In this document: positions 20,115 to 29,108 of the stretch, piece after piece
Layout: each line of letters begins with the position of its first letter
Position numbering within the stretch: position 1 is the stretch's first letter
From: an uncultured Flavobacteriaceae bacterium
Lineage (GTDB): Bacteria; Bacteroidota; Bacteroidia; Flavobacteriales; Flavobacteriaceae
Assembly: GCA_905479095.1 (NCBI GenBank)
Contig: CAJQLD010000006.1
Coordinates: 1-64,000 of the forward strand
Reading direction: 5' to 3'
Length of the DNA: 64,000 nucleotides
The notes under the pieces: generated by a model
Told to the model about the DNA's origin: nothing
The model's input: only the letters and a program-made list of their open reading frames with translations
Database searches by the model: none
Program-made: the position numbers and the translations under genes

Positions 20115-21087
20115 GTTTTATTCCGATCGATTGTATAATCGCTTCTAACTCAAAGACGTAATCGCGCTTTTGAACTGAAGGGGCAAACACAAACCCTTCA
20201 GCAACTAAATAGCGATTATTTAGGGTGTCTTGTATCCAGTAATTAATGAAGGGTCCAGACATAAAAGCATCTTTTACTTGCCAAATACTTTTTGTTTCAA
20301 AACTGTTTAGGTTTGCAACTTTAGCCTTCCCAAAGAAAGCTGTATATGCGTTTTCAGTTGTCATATAACTTCCCTCTACGGGTCCTTCAATATATTGTTT
20401 ACCAATCGAATCGCGTACTTTAATTACACGTTTTGCAAGCTCATCTTCTGTTAGACTTTTATCATAAGGAAGTGTATACAGCAATAAATTAACAGTGCCT
20501 GTTTTGATATCTCTTCGAATCCAGAAAAAGTCATTTTCTTGCTTAGCAATTCGATAAACAGAAGGAAACTGAATGTTTATCCCTAGTTGATTTGTGATCG
20601 ATTCGGAATTAAATAATGCTTTTTTGGAGCGCCGCTGCTTTTCCTGAATTTCTTGTACTTTAAAGGCTTTTTTTATTTTCGCCTGATTCGTATTAAGCTG
20701 GTCAACAATCTCTTCATTTGTCATTCCATTAACAACGACCATTTTTTGAGGTGAAGCATACGGGTTTGTATAAAATTTTGTAGAAGAGGCAACACCTTTC
20801 GTTATTTTTAAAACAAGTCGGGTGTTTTTCACAAAGCCCGAAAAAACAGAGGATGGTATTTGACGTAATGAAAATTGCGGCTCATCTTGAGGCAATCCAT
20901 ATAAAGGAGCTCCAACAGTCGACCTTATGGCTTCACCTACAGATGAATCCCATAAGCTATTATCAATCACTACCGATAAGTCGTTGATGTTTCCAGACGA
21001 TTGTGGTTTGTAAACTTTTTTTGAGCTTGTATCCTCACAAGCCGTAAACACTAAAAATAAACATAACGCTTTTGTACAAAGTCTCAT
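20110..21087 (-). CDS. DUF4837 family lipoprotein
   Basis: 325 aa; lipobox 'FLVFTAC'; conserved Bacteroidota neighbourhood. Confidence 0.85.
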   Translation of the reverse strand: MRLCTKALCLFLVFTACEDTSSKKVYKPQSSGNINDLSVVIDNSLWDSSVGEAIRSTVGAPLYGLPQDEPQFSLRQIPSSVFSGFVKNTRLVLKITKGVASSTKFYTNPYASPQKMVVVNGMTNEEIVDQLNTNQAKIKKAFKVQEIQEKQRRSKKALFNSESITNQLGINIQFPSVYRIAKQENDFFWIRRDIKTGTVNLLLYTLPYDKSLTEDELAKRVIKVRDSIGKQYIEGPVEGSYMTTENAYTAFFGKAKVANLNSFETKSIWQVKDAFMSGPFINYWIQDTLNNRYLVAEGFVFAPSVQKRDYVFELEAIIQSIGIKQ

Positions 21088-21098
21088 CGATTCGTTTT

Positions 21099-22574
21099 TT
21101 AATTAGAAATAATCAACGTCATTCCGGGTTTTAAATAACTGTCCCAAATATCGTTCCATTCTTTAAGGTTTTGAATAGAAACTCCAGATAATTTATTTGA
21201 AATACTCCAGAGTGAATCCCCTGCTTTCACCAAATATGTTGATTTATTGGGTTTGCTTTTGGATACTGACTTGGTAGTTTTTGAAAAACGATGCGCAGTA
21301 GGGTTGCGCGAATAAATCGTCAATCGTTGCCCTATTTTTAAATCATTTGATCGGAGTCCATTCCATTTTTTAATTTGACTAACTCTGACTTTAAAATTCC
21401 GTGCAATTTTCCCTAAAAAATCTCCAGATTTAACTTTATACCGTATTTTAGAATCAATCTCAAAAAATTGAGGTAACGGTTTCTCTCTCGCTTCATATTC
21501 AGCTTTGGAAAAAGCATAAATGTCTTGTTCATTTTGAACGAAATCTCCAATTTTAGTGAGCGGAAGTCTAAGCGTGTATGTTTTATCTTTTAATACAGGA
21601 ATAATATCCAGTTTGTAAGATGGATTTAAAAATTGAAGTCTTTCTATTTTAGTGTCTGTCAGCTCAGCAACATGGTCTAAAGAAATCATCTGCTTTACAT
21701 GAATCGTATCCGTTGAAATAATTGGAAATTGATTTTTATCAACTTTAAATCCGTGGGCGTCGGCATATTCAAAAAGATACATCGTCGCTAAAAACGCAGG
21801 GAGATACCCTGCTGTTTCACTTGGTAAAAAAGAACGAATATTCCAGTAATTTTGATAGCCCCCCGAGCGACGAATCGCTTTGGTAACGTTTCCAGGGCCC
21901 GAATTATAGGCTGCTAAGGCAAGATCCCAATCTCCAAAAATTTTGTATAATGATTCTAAATATTTGGCTGCAGCGTTAGTTGCTCTTAGGGGATCGCAGC
22001 GTTCATCCACGTAGCTGCTTACTTCAAGTCCATACTGCTTGCCTGTCGCGAACATAAACTGCCAGAGTCCAGTAGCGCCAACGCGCGATTTGGCACACGG
22101 TTTTAATGCCGATTCGACCACCGCTAAATATTTAATTTCTAAAGGAAGATTGTATTTGTCTAAAACCGCTTCAAACATTGGGAAATAATAATGACTCCGA
22201 CTTATAAGCGTTTCGGTCGAGCGTTTTCGGTTCTTTAAATAGCTCTTTATAACGCTTTCTAGTGAGGGATTATACTCAATATTAAAGGGTGTTTTAGCAT
22301 CTAAAATTGCCAATCGTTTTTTGAGGGTATCGGTTGGTAATTCTGGATAATAAATTGCTTCGTATGACTGGTTAGATACCGCTTTGCTAAGGGTGTCGTA
22401 CAAGGAGTTTTTATACAACTCGTTTAGCCACTTTTTTTCAATTTTCTGAACGTTTAGATTGACTGGAATAGAGTCTAATTTTGGTGCGTTTACAACGGCC
22501 GAACTATCGATGCTTTGACTCTGTAACTGACCAATTGTCAAGACTGCTAAAAACAAGAAACCTTTCATCATCAT
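21099..22574 (-). CDS. MltD-like lytic transglycosylase with two C-terminal LysM repeats
   Basis: 491 aa; SLT motif 'ESALKPCAKSRVGATGLWQFM', 'ALAAYNSGPGNVTKAI', LysM 'YKVKSGDFLGKIARNF' and 'YLVKAGDSLWSISNKL'. Confidence 0.95.
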   Translation of the reverse strand: MMMKGFLFLAVLTIGQLQSQSIDSSAVVNAPKLDSIPVNLNVQKIEKKWLNELYKNSLYDTLSKAVSNQSYEAIYYPELPTDTLKKRLAILDAKTPFNIEYNPSLESVIKSYLKNRKRSTETLISRSHYYFPMFEAVLDKYNLPLEIKYLAVVESALKPCAKSRVGATGLWQFMFATGKQYGLEVSSYVDERCDPLRATNAAAKYLESLYKIFGDWDLALAAYNSGPGNVTKAIRRSGGYQNYWNIRSFLPSETAGYLPAFLATMYLFEYADAHGFKVDKNQFPIISTDTIHVKQMISLDHVAELTDTKIERLQFLNPSYKLDIIPVLKDKTYTLRLPLTKIGDFVQNEQDIYAFSKAEYEAREKPLPQFFEIDSKIRYKVKSGDFLGKIARNFKVRVSQIKKWNGLRSNDLKIGQRLTIYSRNPTAHRFSKTTKSVSKSKPNKSTYLVKAGDSLWSISNKLSGVSIQNLKEWNDIWDSYLKPGMTLIISN

Positions 22575-22631
22575 TCTATAATATAACTGTTATTATGAAG
22601 CCCTATCCTATTAGTACTAAAAAAGTTCTTC

Positions 22632-23819
22632 TTATTCAGAGATTGCAGCAATCCCTGGTAGGGTTTTACCTTCTAAACTTTCTAACATTGCTCCGCCACC
22701 AGTACTCACATAACTCACTTTTTTCTCGAATCCAAATTGCTTTACCGCTGCTACCGAATCCCCTCCACCAACAAGTGAAAAAGCTCCTTTTTTAGTCGCT
22801 TCTGCTATTGAGTTTCCTAAGGCAATCGTACCGCTAGAAAAGGTGTCCATTTCAAAAACCCCTAAAGGACCGTTCCATAAGATAGTTTTACATTGCTGAA
22901 CGACGTCATGAAATATTGCTTTTGATTTTGGTCCGCAATCTAAGCCTTGCCAGTTCTCAGGAATTTCCCTGACATCGACAACCTGTGTGTTTGCGTTATT
23001 ACTAAAATCATCTGCCGCCAAAACATCAACTGGAATGTGGATTTGAACGTTTTTAGCTTTGGCTCTTTCTAGAATTTGAAGGGCAAGTTCCATTTTGTCG
23101 TCTTCACAAATTGAATCACCAACATGGCCGCCAAGAGCTTTCACAAACGTAAAAGTCATCCCACCGCCAATAATCAAATGATCTACTTTATCTAAAATAT
23201 TATCAATAATCGTTATCTTAGAAGAGACTTTAGCACCCCCTAAAATTGCCAAAACTGGCTTTTCGCCTGTTTTCATTACCTTATCGATACTTTCAATTTC
23301 TTGAGCCAATAGACTTCCAAAACATTTGTTTTCTGGGAAAAACTGAGCAATAATCGTTGTTGAGGCGTGGGCTCTATGAGCGGTCCCAAAAGCATCATTG
23401 ATATAAAAATCTCCTAGTTTAGACAGGGCTTCTGCAAAACCTATATCCCCTTTAGTTTCTTCTGAGTGGTATCTTAAATTTTCTAATAAAAGAACCTGAC
23501 CCGGTTGAAGACTTGCGGAAGCAGCTTGCGCTTCTTCACCAATACAATCACTGGAAAATAAAACTTCAACCCCTAAAATTGTTTCAAGTGTACTTACAAT
23601 ATGACGTAATGAAAATGCGGGCTCTTGCGCTTTTGGACGGCCCAAATGAGACATTAAAATACAACTTCCACCATCTTCTAAAACTTTCAAAATAGTTGGT
23701 TTTGCGGAGACCATTCGTGTGGAATCAGAGACTTCAAACAAATCGTTTAAAGGCACATTAAAATCAACTCGTATTAATGCTTTTGTGTTTTTAAAGTTTA
23801 CGTTCTGTATTGTTTTCAT
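22632..23819 (-). CDS. pgk: Phosphoglycerate kinase
   Basis: 395 aa; 'ALIRVDFNVPLN', 'LMSHLGRPK', 'LLLENLRYHSEE', 'ILGGAKVSSKI', 'VGGGDSVAAV'. Confidence 0.98.
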   Translation of the reverse strand: MKTIQNVNFKNTKALIRVDFNVPLNDLFEVSDSTRMVSAKPTILKVLEDGGSCILMSHLGRPKAQEPAFSLRHIVSTLETILGVEVLFSSDCIGEEAQAASASLQPGQVLLLENLRYHSEETKGDIGFAEALSKLGDFYINDAFGTAHRAHASTTIIAQFFPENKCFGSLLAQEIESIDKVMKTGEKPVLAILGGAKVSSKITIIDNILDKVDHLIIGGGMTFTFVKALGGHVGDSICEDDKMELALQILERAKAKNVQIHIPVDVLAADDFSNNANTQVVDVREIPENWQGLDCGPKSKAIFHDVVQQCKTILWNGPLGVFEMDTFSSGTIALGNSIAEATKKGAFSLVGGGDSVAAVKQFGFEKKVSYVSTGGGAMLESLEGKTLPGIAAISE

Positions 23820-23994
23820 TTCTTTGAAAAAATTTTGTTTAATTTATAAGATTTCAAAGGTAAGTATTTCTTTTAGCCTATGAAATATCAGCATAAGAAA
23901 GTTATGTGGAAACTCAAAAAATGAGAAAAACATAATTTATTGTTTAGAAACGTTTAGCATGTGTAGATAGTAAACAAGATTCAATTAAATCTTC

Positions 23995-24002
23995 TATCTT
24001 TG
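23995..24002 (+). promoter_or_regulatory. Bacteroidota -7 promoter box (TATCTTTG) just upstream of holB
   Basis: TATCTTTG ends 4 nt before the ATG at 24007. Confidence 0.5.
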
Positions 24003-24006
24003 TTTT

Positions 24007-25134
24007 ATGACTTTTGATGCTATTATAGGGCAGTCTTTTTTAAAAACCCACTTGAAACAAGGGGTGAGTTCTGGGCGAATTCCACATGCTCAGCTTTACG
24101 TTGGAAAACTAGGTGTGGGCGCACTGCCGATGGCGATTGCTTATGCCGATTATTTGATGACACAACAAGAAAGTGGCGTGGGAAAAATGAGCCCATTGAC
24201 ACATCCAAACATCCACTTTGCGTATCCTGTCACAACAAGTGATAAGGTTAAGTCCAAGCCTGTTTCTTCTAACTACCTTCCCGAATGGCGTTCATTTATT
24301 GAGTCAAACCCATATGGGTCTATCAACGATTGGTATGAGATGATTGGGGTTGGCAATAAACAAGGTAATATTGGAGTCGATGAAGCAACCGATATTGTCT
24401 CTAAAATGTCCTTAAAGGCATTTAACGGAGGCTACAAGGTCATGATTATTTGGATGGCCGAAAAAATGAATTCGATGTGTGCTAATAAACTTTTAAAGCT
24501 CATTGAAGAACCCGCAGATAAAACGGTATTTATCCTAGTGACAGAAGACGAAGAGCAGTTGATTAGCACCATTCGATCACGATGCCAAACGATTCATTTA
24601 AACCCACTTTCTGAGGACGCTATAAAAGAAGTCCTTGTAAATAAACATAGTACCGAAGCTAGCTTGGCGCAAAATATTGCTCACCAGTCAGAAGGGAGTT
24701 ATAGCAGAGCGATTGATTTACTAAGTCAAGAGCCTGAAGATCTTCAGTTTGAAACTTGGTTCATTGCATGGGTTCGAACTGCGTTTCAAGCTAAAAGCAA
24801 CAAACAATCCATTAATAGCTTAATGGCTTGGAGTGATGAGATCTCTAAAACCGGTCGAGAAATTCAAAAACAATTCTTGGACTATAGTTTACGGTTTTTC
24901 AGACAGGCGATGCTGTTTAATTATGACGCTAAATCTTTGGTTTTCATGAAGTTAAATGATAAAACATTTAAATTTGAGAACTTTGCGCCTTTCATTGATG
25001 CCTCAAATATTGTAGAAATTTCTAAAGAAATTGAACTCGCGAATTACCACATTGAGCGCAATGCAAATGCGAAGATTGTGTTAACTGATTTATCTATAAA
25101 ACTAACTCGTCTTTTACACCTTAAAAAAGCCTAA
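24007..25134 (+). CDS. holB: DNA polymerase III subunit delta'
   Basis: 375 aa; 'IIGQSFLKTHLKQGVSSGRIPHAQLYVG', 'NKLLKLIEEPADKTVFILVTEDEEQLISTIRSRCQ'. Confidence 0.93.
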   Translation: MTFDAIIGQSFLKTHLKQGVSSGRIPHAQLYVGKLGVGALPMAIAYADYLMTQQESGVGKMSPLTHPNIHFAYPVTTSDKVKSKPVSSNYLPEWRSFIESNPYGSINDWYEMIGVGNKQGNIGVDEATDIVSKMSLKAFNGGYKVMIIWMAEKMNSMCANKLLKLIEEPADKTVFILVTEDEEQLISTIRSRCQTIHLNPLSEDAIKEVLVNKHSTEASLAQNIAHQSEGSYSRAIDLLSQEPEDLQFETWFIAWVRTAFQAKSNKQSINSLMAWSDEISKTGREIQKQFLDYSLRFFRQAMLFNYDAKSLVFMKLNDKTFKFENFAPFIDASNIVEISKEIELANYHIERNANAKIVLTDLSIKLTRLLHLKKA

Positions 25135-25643
25135 TTTTTAGTGTAGCTTTTATTTAGGTCTTCTAATATTTGTTGAGTTAAATCAGAAGTATCTTCTCCA
25201 TATAATACACTTCCAGCTTCATTGCTTCCTAAGATGTAGTTATATCCGTTAGACTCTCCATAAGTTCTAACAAAGTCCTTTACTTTTGAAATAATAGAAT
25301 CGTTAAGGGTTTGGCTTTCTTGAGCAATTTGTTGTTGTTCAAATTGAACCCGTTGTGACAATAATTGTTCTTTTTGCTGAAGTTCTTGTGATAGTTTCTG
25401 AATTGCAGGTTGAGACAATTTACGTGCTTTTAATTCCGCTTCTTTAATTTCTAACTCAAATGCAGACCTCAAACTGTCCGTTCGAATTTTGAATGCTTCT
25501 ATCTTGATTTGAAGTTTCGCTTCAATATCGACACGTTCTTGGTAATCATTAATAAGGACGACATTATCTACAAAGCCAATTTTTTGTTGTTGACAAGCTG
25601 TGAAAGTAAGAATTGTTAAAAATGTAAGTGCTAATTTTTTCAT
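25131..25643 (-). CDS. OmpH/Skp family protein, predicted lipoprotein
   Basis: 170 aa; signal with lipobox 'LTFTAC', 'KIGFVDNVVLINDYQ', coiled-coil body. Confidence 0.82.
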   Translation of the reverse strand: MKKLALTFLTILTFTACQQQKIGFVDNVVLINDYQERVDIEAKLQIKIEAFKIRTDSLRSAFELEIKEAELKARKLSQPAIQKLSQELQQKEQLLSQRVQFEQQQIAQESQTLNDSIISKVKDFVRTYGESNGYNYILGSNEAGSVLYGEDTSDLTQQILEDLNKSYTKN

Positions 25644-25724
25644 AAGAATGTAATTTGTTTAATGCTGTAAAAGTAGAAAAGTTATTTCAATATTCTAAAA
25701 ATATAGTACCGGTTTTTAGTTATA

Positions 25725-25772
25725 GTAAAAAACTATCACATATATTTTGTTCGATTGTAAAAAACTATCACA
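25725..25772. repeat. Two copies of GTAAAAAACTATCACA, 32-nt period
   Basis: Identical 16-mers at 25725-25740 and 25757-25772. Confidence 0.9.
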
Positions 25773-25868
25773 AATAGCGGCCATAAAACGCCCTTGTAAG
25801 TGTTTACGAAAAATGCTAGTCAATTATAAGGAGTAAACGCTAAAACAGCCTCAGGACGCCTTAAAATA

Positions 25869-26723
25869 CTAATTCTTGTTTTTCAAGACATATATAAGCG
25901 AAGAATACTCACCAGACTTTAGCGCTTTTAGGTTTGAGAGAAAACCAATCCGCAAACTGCTTAACAACCGATGTGAGCCTGTCTTTAGTTTATTAGAAAG
26001 CAAACTAACATAATACGCATCCATCAAAAGTGGGTGTGTCGATTCTAATTTCATTTGAATTTCAGAAAACACGTTAGAAATCGACTGCTGAGAAAAATGC
26101 CACAAATGTCTTGGTACATCATACGCTGCCCAATAGTCATTAAAATAATGCGCATCAAAACTTTTAAAATTTGGAACCGCAATAATAATGCGTCCATTTG
26201 GCTTCAGAAGTTTTTTAAATAACTTAAGGTCGTTGTCAAGGTCGGGTAGGTGCTCTAGAACATGCCAAAGTGTTATAACATCAAACGAATGATGATCTAG
26301 GTTTTGCAAGGTTTGAGAATCAAAAACAGTGTTTGGTTCTTCTGAGTTAGCGAGGGTTCTTGCAGACGCATTAGGCTCGATCCCTGTAACATCCCAGCCA
26401 CTATTTTTGGCGGCTCTTAAAAAATATCCTGTGCCAGCCCCAACGTCCAAAAGAGTCCCTTCCGTGGGTTGAAATGGTTTTAAGAGTCGTAACTTTCGTT
26501 TCACAGAAACATACCGAACAAAATGATAAAGCACATCAAACAAAGAGCGACGCTGATTGGTGTGAGATATGTAATTTGTTTCTGGATAGTAGCTTGAAAG
26601 GGCAGAGGGTGTTGGTTTTGGATGCGTGTAAAGCAACGCTCTTAAGTCGTCATAGCGTAGCTCGAAAGCGTCTCCACTAACTGCATGATCTTTAAGCTTT
26701 AGATAAATTTGTTTTGTTTTCAT
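25869..26723 (-). CDS. Class I SAM-dependent methyltransferase
   Basis: 284 aa; 'GTLLDVGAGTGYFLRAAKNSGWDVTGIEPN', 'FDVITLWHVLEHLPDLD'. Confidence 0.93.
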   Translation of the reverse strand: MKTKQIYLKLKDHAVSGDAFELRYDDLRALLYTHPKPTPSALSSYYPETNYISHTNQRRSLFDVLYHFVRYVSVKRKLRLLKPFQPTEGTLLDVGAGTGYFLRAAKNSGWDVTGIEPNASARTLANSEEPNTVFDSQTLQNLDHHSFDVITLWHVLEHLPDLDNDLKLFKKLLKPNGRIIIAVPNFKSFDAHYFNDYWAAYDVPRHLWHFSQQSISNVFSEIQMKLESTHPLLMDAYYVSLLSNKLKTGSHRLLSSLRIGFLSNLKALKSGEYSSLIYVLKNKN

Positions 26724-26725
26724 AA

Positions 26726-26741
26726 CGTTCCACGTGGAACA
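26726..26741. promoter_or_regulatory. parS: parS-like ParB binding site (CGTTCCACGTGGAACA)
   Basis: 14-bp perfect palindrome GTTCCACGTGGAAC in intergenic DNA; matches the parS consensus type. Confidence 0.85.
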
Positions 26742-26752
26742 ATTGCAGTTAA

Positions 26753-28624
26753 TTAACGTCCCATATAGACTAACAAAACAGAGATGTCATTAGGAGACAC
26801 ACCGCTTATTCTAGAGGCTTGGGCAACGGTTACGGGTTGAATTTTCTTCAGCTTTTCACGTGCTTCATAACTCATGGATTTGATTTGAGAATAGTCATAA
26901 CCCACGGGGATTTTAACATATTCTAAACGTGTTAATTTGTCTGCATTGTTTTTTTCTTTAGCAATATAACCGGAATATTTAACCTGAATCTCCGTTTGTT
27001 CCATGACTTCGTTATCTAAATCATGGTCACGAATGTAAGATTCTACAGGTTCAAATTTACGCACATCTTCAATGCCGATATTTGGTCTGGAAAATATTTT
27101 AAATAGTTTATCGGATTGACGAATAGGAGCCGATTGCTTACTCTCTAGTATAGGGTTTGCGTCTTCGGGTTTGATACTTTGTGTTTTAAAAAACCCAACA
27201 AAAGCCTCCGCTTTGGAAAGTTTTTCTTCCATCCGTCTTAATCGTTTTTCACTTGAAATTCCTAGGTCATATCCTTTCGGCGTCAAACGAATGTCTGCAT
27301 TATCTTGCCTAAGAAGCGTTCTGTATTCAGCTCGTGACGTAAACATTCGGTAAGGCTCTTCCGTTCCTTTCGTAATTAAGTCATCAATCAAAACACCAAT
27401 ATAAGCTTCATTTCTTTTCAATATAAAAGACTCCTTTTCTTGAACTTTAAGACTCGCATTGATCCCAGCCATTAAACCTTGAGAGGCGGCCTCTTCATAC
27501 CCTGTAGTGCCGTTAATTTGTCCTGCAAAATAAAGCCCATTTATGATCTTTGTTTCCAAAGAATGAGTAAGTTGTGTAGGGGGAAAGTAATCATATTCAA
27601 TTGCGTAACCTGGTCTAAAAAACTTAACGTTCTCAAAACCTTTGACTGCACTTAAGGCCTTAAATTGAACATCTTCAGGAAGCGAGGTGGAAAACCCATT
27701 TACATAGTATTCAACGGTATTCCAACCTTCTGGCTCAACAAAAAGTTGATGGCTGTCCTTGTCTGCAAAGCGGTTAATTTTATCTTCAATGGAAGGACAG
27801 TAACGAGGCCCTAAACTTTGAATACGACCATTGAACATCGGAGATCGGTCAAAGCCTTCTCGTAATAAATTATGCACATCTAAACTCGTATGTGCCATAT
27901 GACAAGAACGCTGCGTTGTGAGTGACTTGGTCATATCAGAATATGAGAACTTTTCGGGGACTGCATCACCAGGTTGTTCGGACATTTTAGAAAAATCTAA
28001 GGAGCGACCATCAACTCTTGGAGGTGTACCAGTTTTCATTCGGCCAGACTCAAAACCTAAATCGATAAGTTGCTCAGTAATGCCTGTGGCAGCCTTTTCG
28101 CCTGCACGACCACCACCAAAATTTTTATCACCTATATGAATGAGTCCATTTAAAAAAGTTCCATTTGTCAATACAACAGACTTGCCTCGAATCTCAAGAC
28201 CGAGTGAGGTTCTAACACCCTTAACCACATCGCCTTCGACGACGAGACCAGTCACCATTTCTTGATAAAAATCCAAGTTTTTGGTTTGCTCTAGCATCAA
28301 CCGCCAATCTTCAGCAAAACGCATGCGATCACTTTGTACTCGTGGACTCCACATCGCTGGTCCTTTAGATTTGTTAAGCATTTTGAATTGAATTGCGGAA
28401 GTGTCACTTACGATTCCACTATAACCTCCAAGCGCATCAATTTCACGAACAATTTGCCCTTTAGCAATCCCACCCATTGCTGGGTTACAAGACATTTGAG
28501 CAATGTTTTGAAGGTTCATCGTTACAAGGAGCGTGCTACTGCCCATGTTGGCAGCAGCTGCGGCAGCTTCGCTTCCAGCGTGACCGCCTCCAACTACAAT
28601 TACATCGTAAATTTTATTAAACAT
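26753..28624 (-). CDS. mnmG: tRNA uridine-5-carboxymethylaminomethyl(34) synthesis enzyme MnmG (GidA)
   Basis: 623 aa; 'YDVIVVGGGHAGSEAAAAAANMGSSTLLVTMN', 'CNPAMGGIAKGQIVREIDALGG', 'FAGQINGTTGYEEAASQG'. Confidence 0.99.
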   Translation of the reverse strand: MFNKIYDVIVVGGGHAGSEAAAAAANMGSSTLLVTMNLQNIAQMSCNPAMGGIAKGQIVREIDALGGYSGIVSDTSAIQFKMLNKSKGPAMWSPRVQSDRMRFAEDWRLMLEQTKNLDFYQEMVTGLVVEGDVVKGVRTSLGLEIRGKSVVLTNGTFLNGLIHIGDKNFGGGRAGEKAATGITEQLIDLGFESGRMKTGTPPRVDGRSLDFSKMSEQPGDAVPEKFSYSDMTKSLTTQRSCHMAHTSLDVHNLLREGFDRSPMFNGRIQSLGPRYCPSIEDKINRFADKDSHQLFVEPEGWNTVEYYVNGFSTSLPEDVQFKALSAVKGFENVKFFRPGYAIEYDYFPPTQLTHSLETKIINGLYFAGQINGTTGYEEAASQGLMAGINASLKVQEKESFILKRNEAYIGVLIDDLITKGTEEPYRMFTSRAEYRTLLRQDNADIRLTPKGYDLGISSEKRLRRMEEKLSKAEAFVGFFKTQSIKPEDANPILESKQSAPIRQSDKLFKIFSRPNIGIEDVRKFEPVESYIRDHDLDNEVMEQTEIQVKYSGYIAKEKNNADKLTRLEYVKIPVGYDYSQIKSMSYEAREKLKKIQPVTVAQASRISGVSPNDISVLLVYMGR

Positions 28625-28640
28625 TAATAGCGTTGTTTAA

Positions 28641-28656
28641 TGTTCCACGTGGAACA
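28641..28656. promoter_or_regulatory. parS: parS-like ParB binding site (TGTTCCACGTGGAACA)
   Basis: Perfect 16-bp palindrome in intergenic DNA upstream of mnmG. Confidence 0.92.
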
Positions 28657-28694
28657 AATCGTTTGCAGTTGCAAATATAAGGGTTTAGAAAAAA

Positions 28695-29108
28695 TTAATC
28701 GATACGTTGTTGAAGATAGAAGTCTTCTTTTGTTCGCATCAATGTAGCATCGGGCTTGGATTTATCTTTATAACCACAATAATGTAGAACACCATGCGCC
28801 ATCACCCTTGAAAGCTCTGAGTCAAAAGATTGATTAAAATCGATGGCATTCTCACGAACTCGTTCGATAGAAATAAAGATCTCGCCATGGATCTCTTTTC
28901 CTACAGAATAATCAAAACTGATGACATCCGTTAAAGTATCATGATTCAAAAACTCTACGTTGAGATTGTGCAAAAAGGCATCATCACAAAACACAATTGA
29001 GACTTCGCCTTCATTATAATTTTCTTGAGAAATGATGGCGCTCAACCAAGCTGAGACAGCTGGTTGATTTGAAATTTCAAAAGAGGTTTCAGAGTGAAAA
29101 CTAATCAT
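28695..29108 (-). CDS. ybeY: Endoribonuclease YbeY (16S rRNA maturation)
   Basis: 137 aa; 'VIFSFDY'-type region 'TDVISFDYSVG', 'HGVLHYCGYKD' metal-binding motif. Confidence 0.94.
   Translation of the reverse strand: MISFHSETSFEISNQPAVSAWLSAIISQENYNEGEVSIVFCDDAFLHNLNVEFLNHDTLTDVISFDYSVGKEIHGEIFISIERVRENAIDFNQSFDSELSRVMAHGVLHYCGYKDKSKPDATLMRTKEDFYLQQRID

Noticed and set aside
25725-25772. Twin 16-mer as a minimal CRISPR array
   Set aside because: Only two short AT-rich units with a 16-nt gap and no cas genes; not a CRISPR array.
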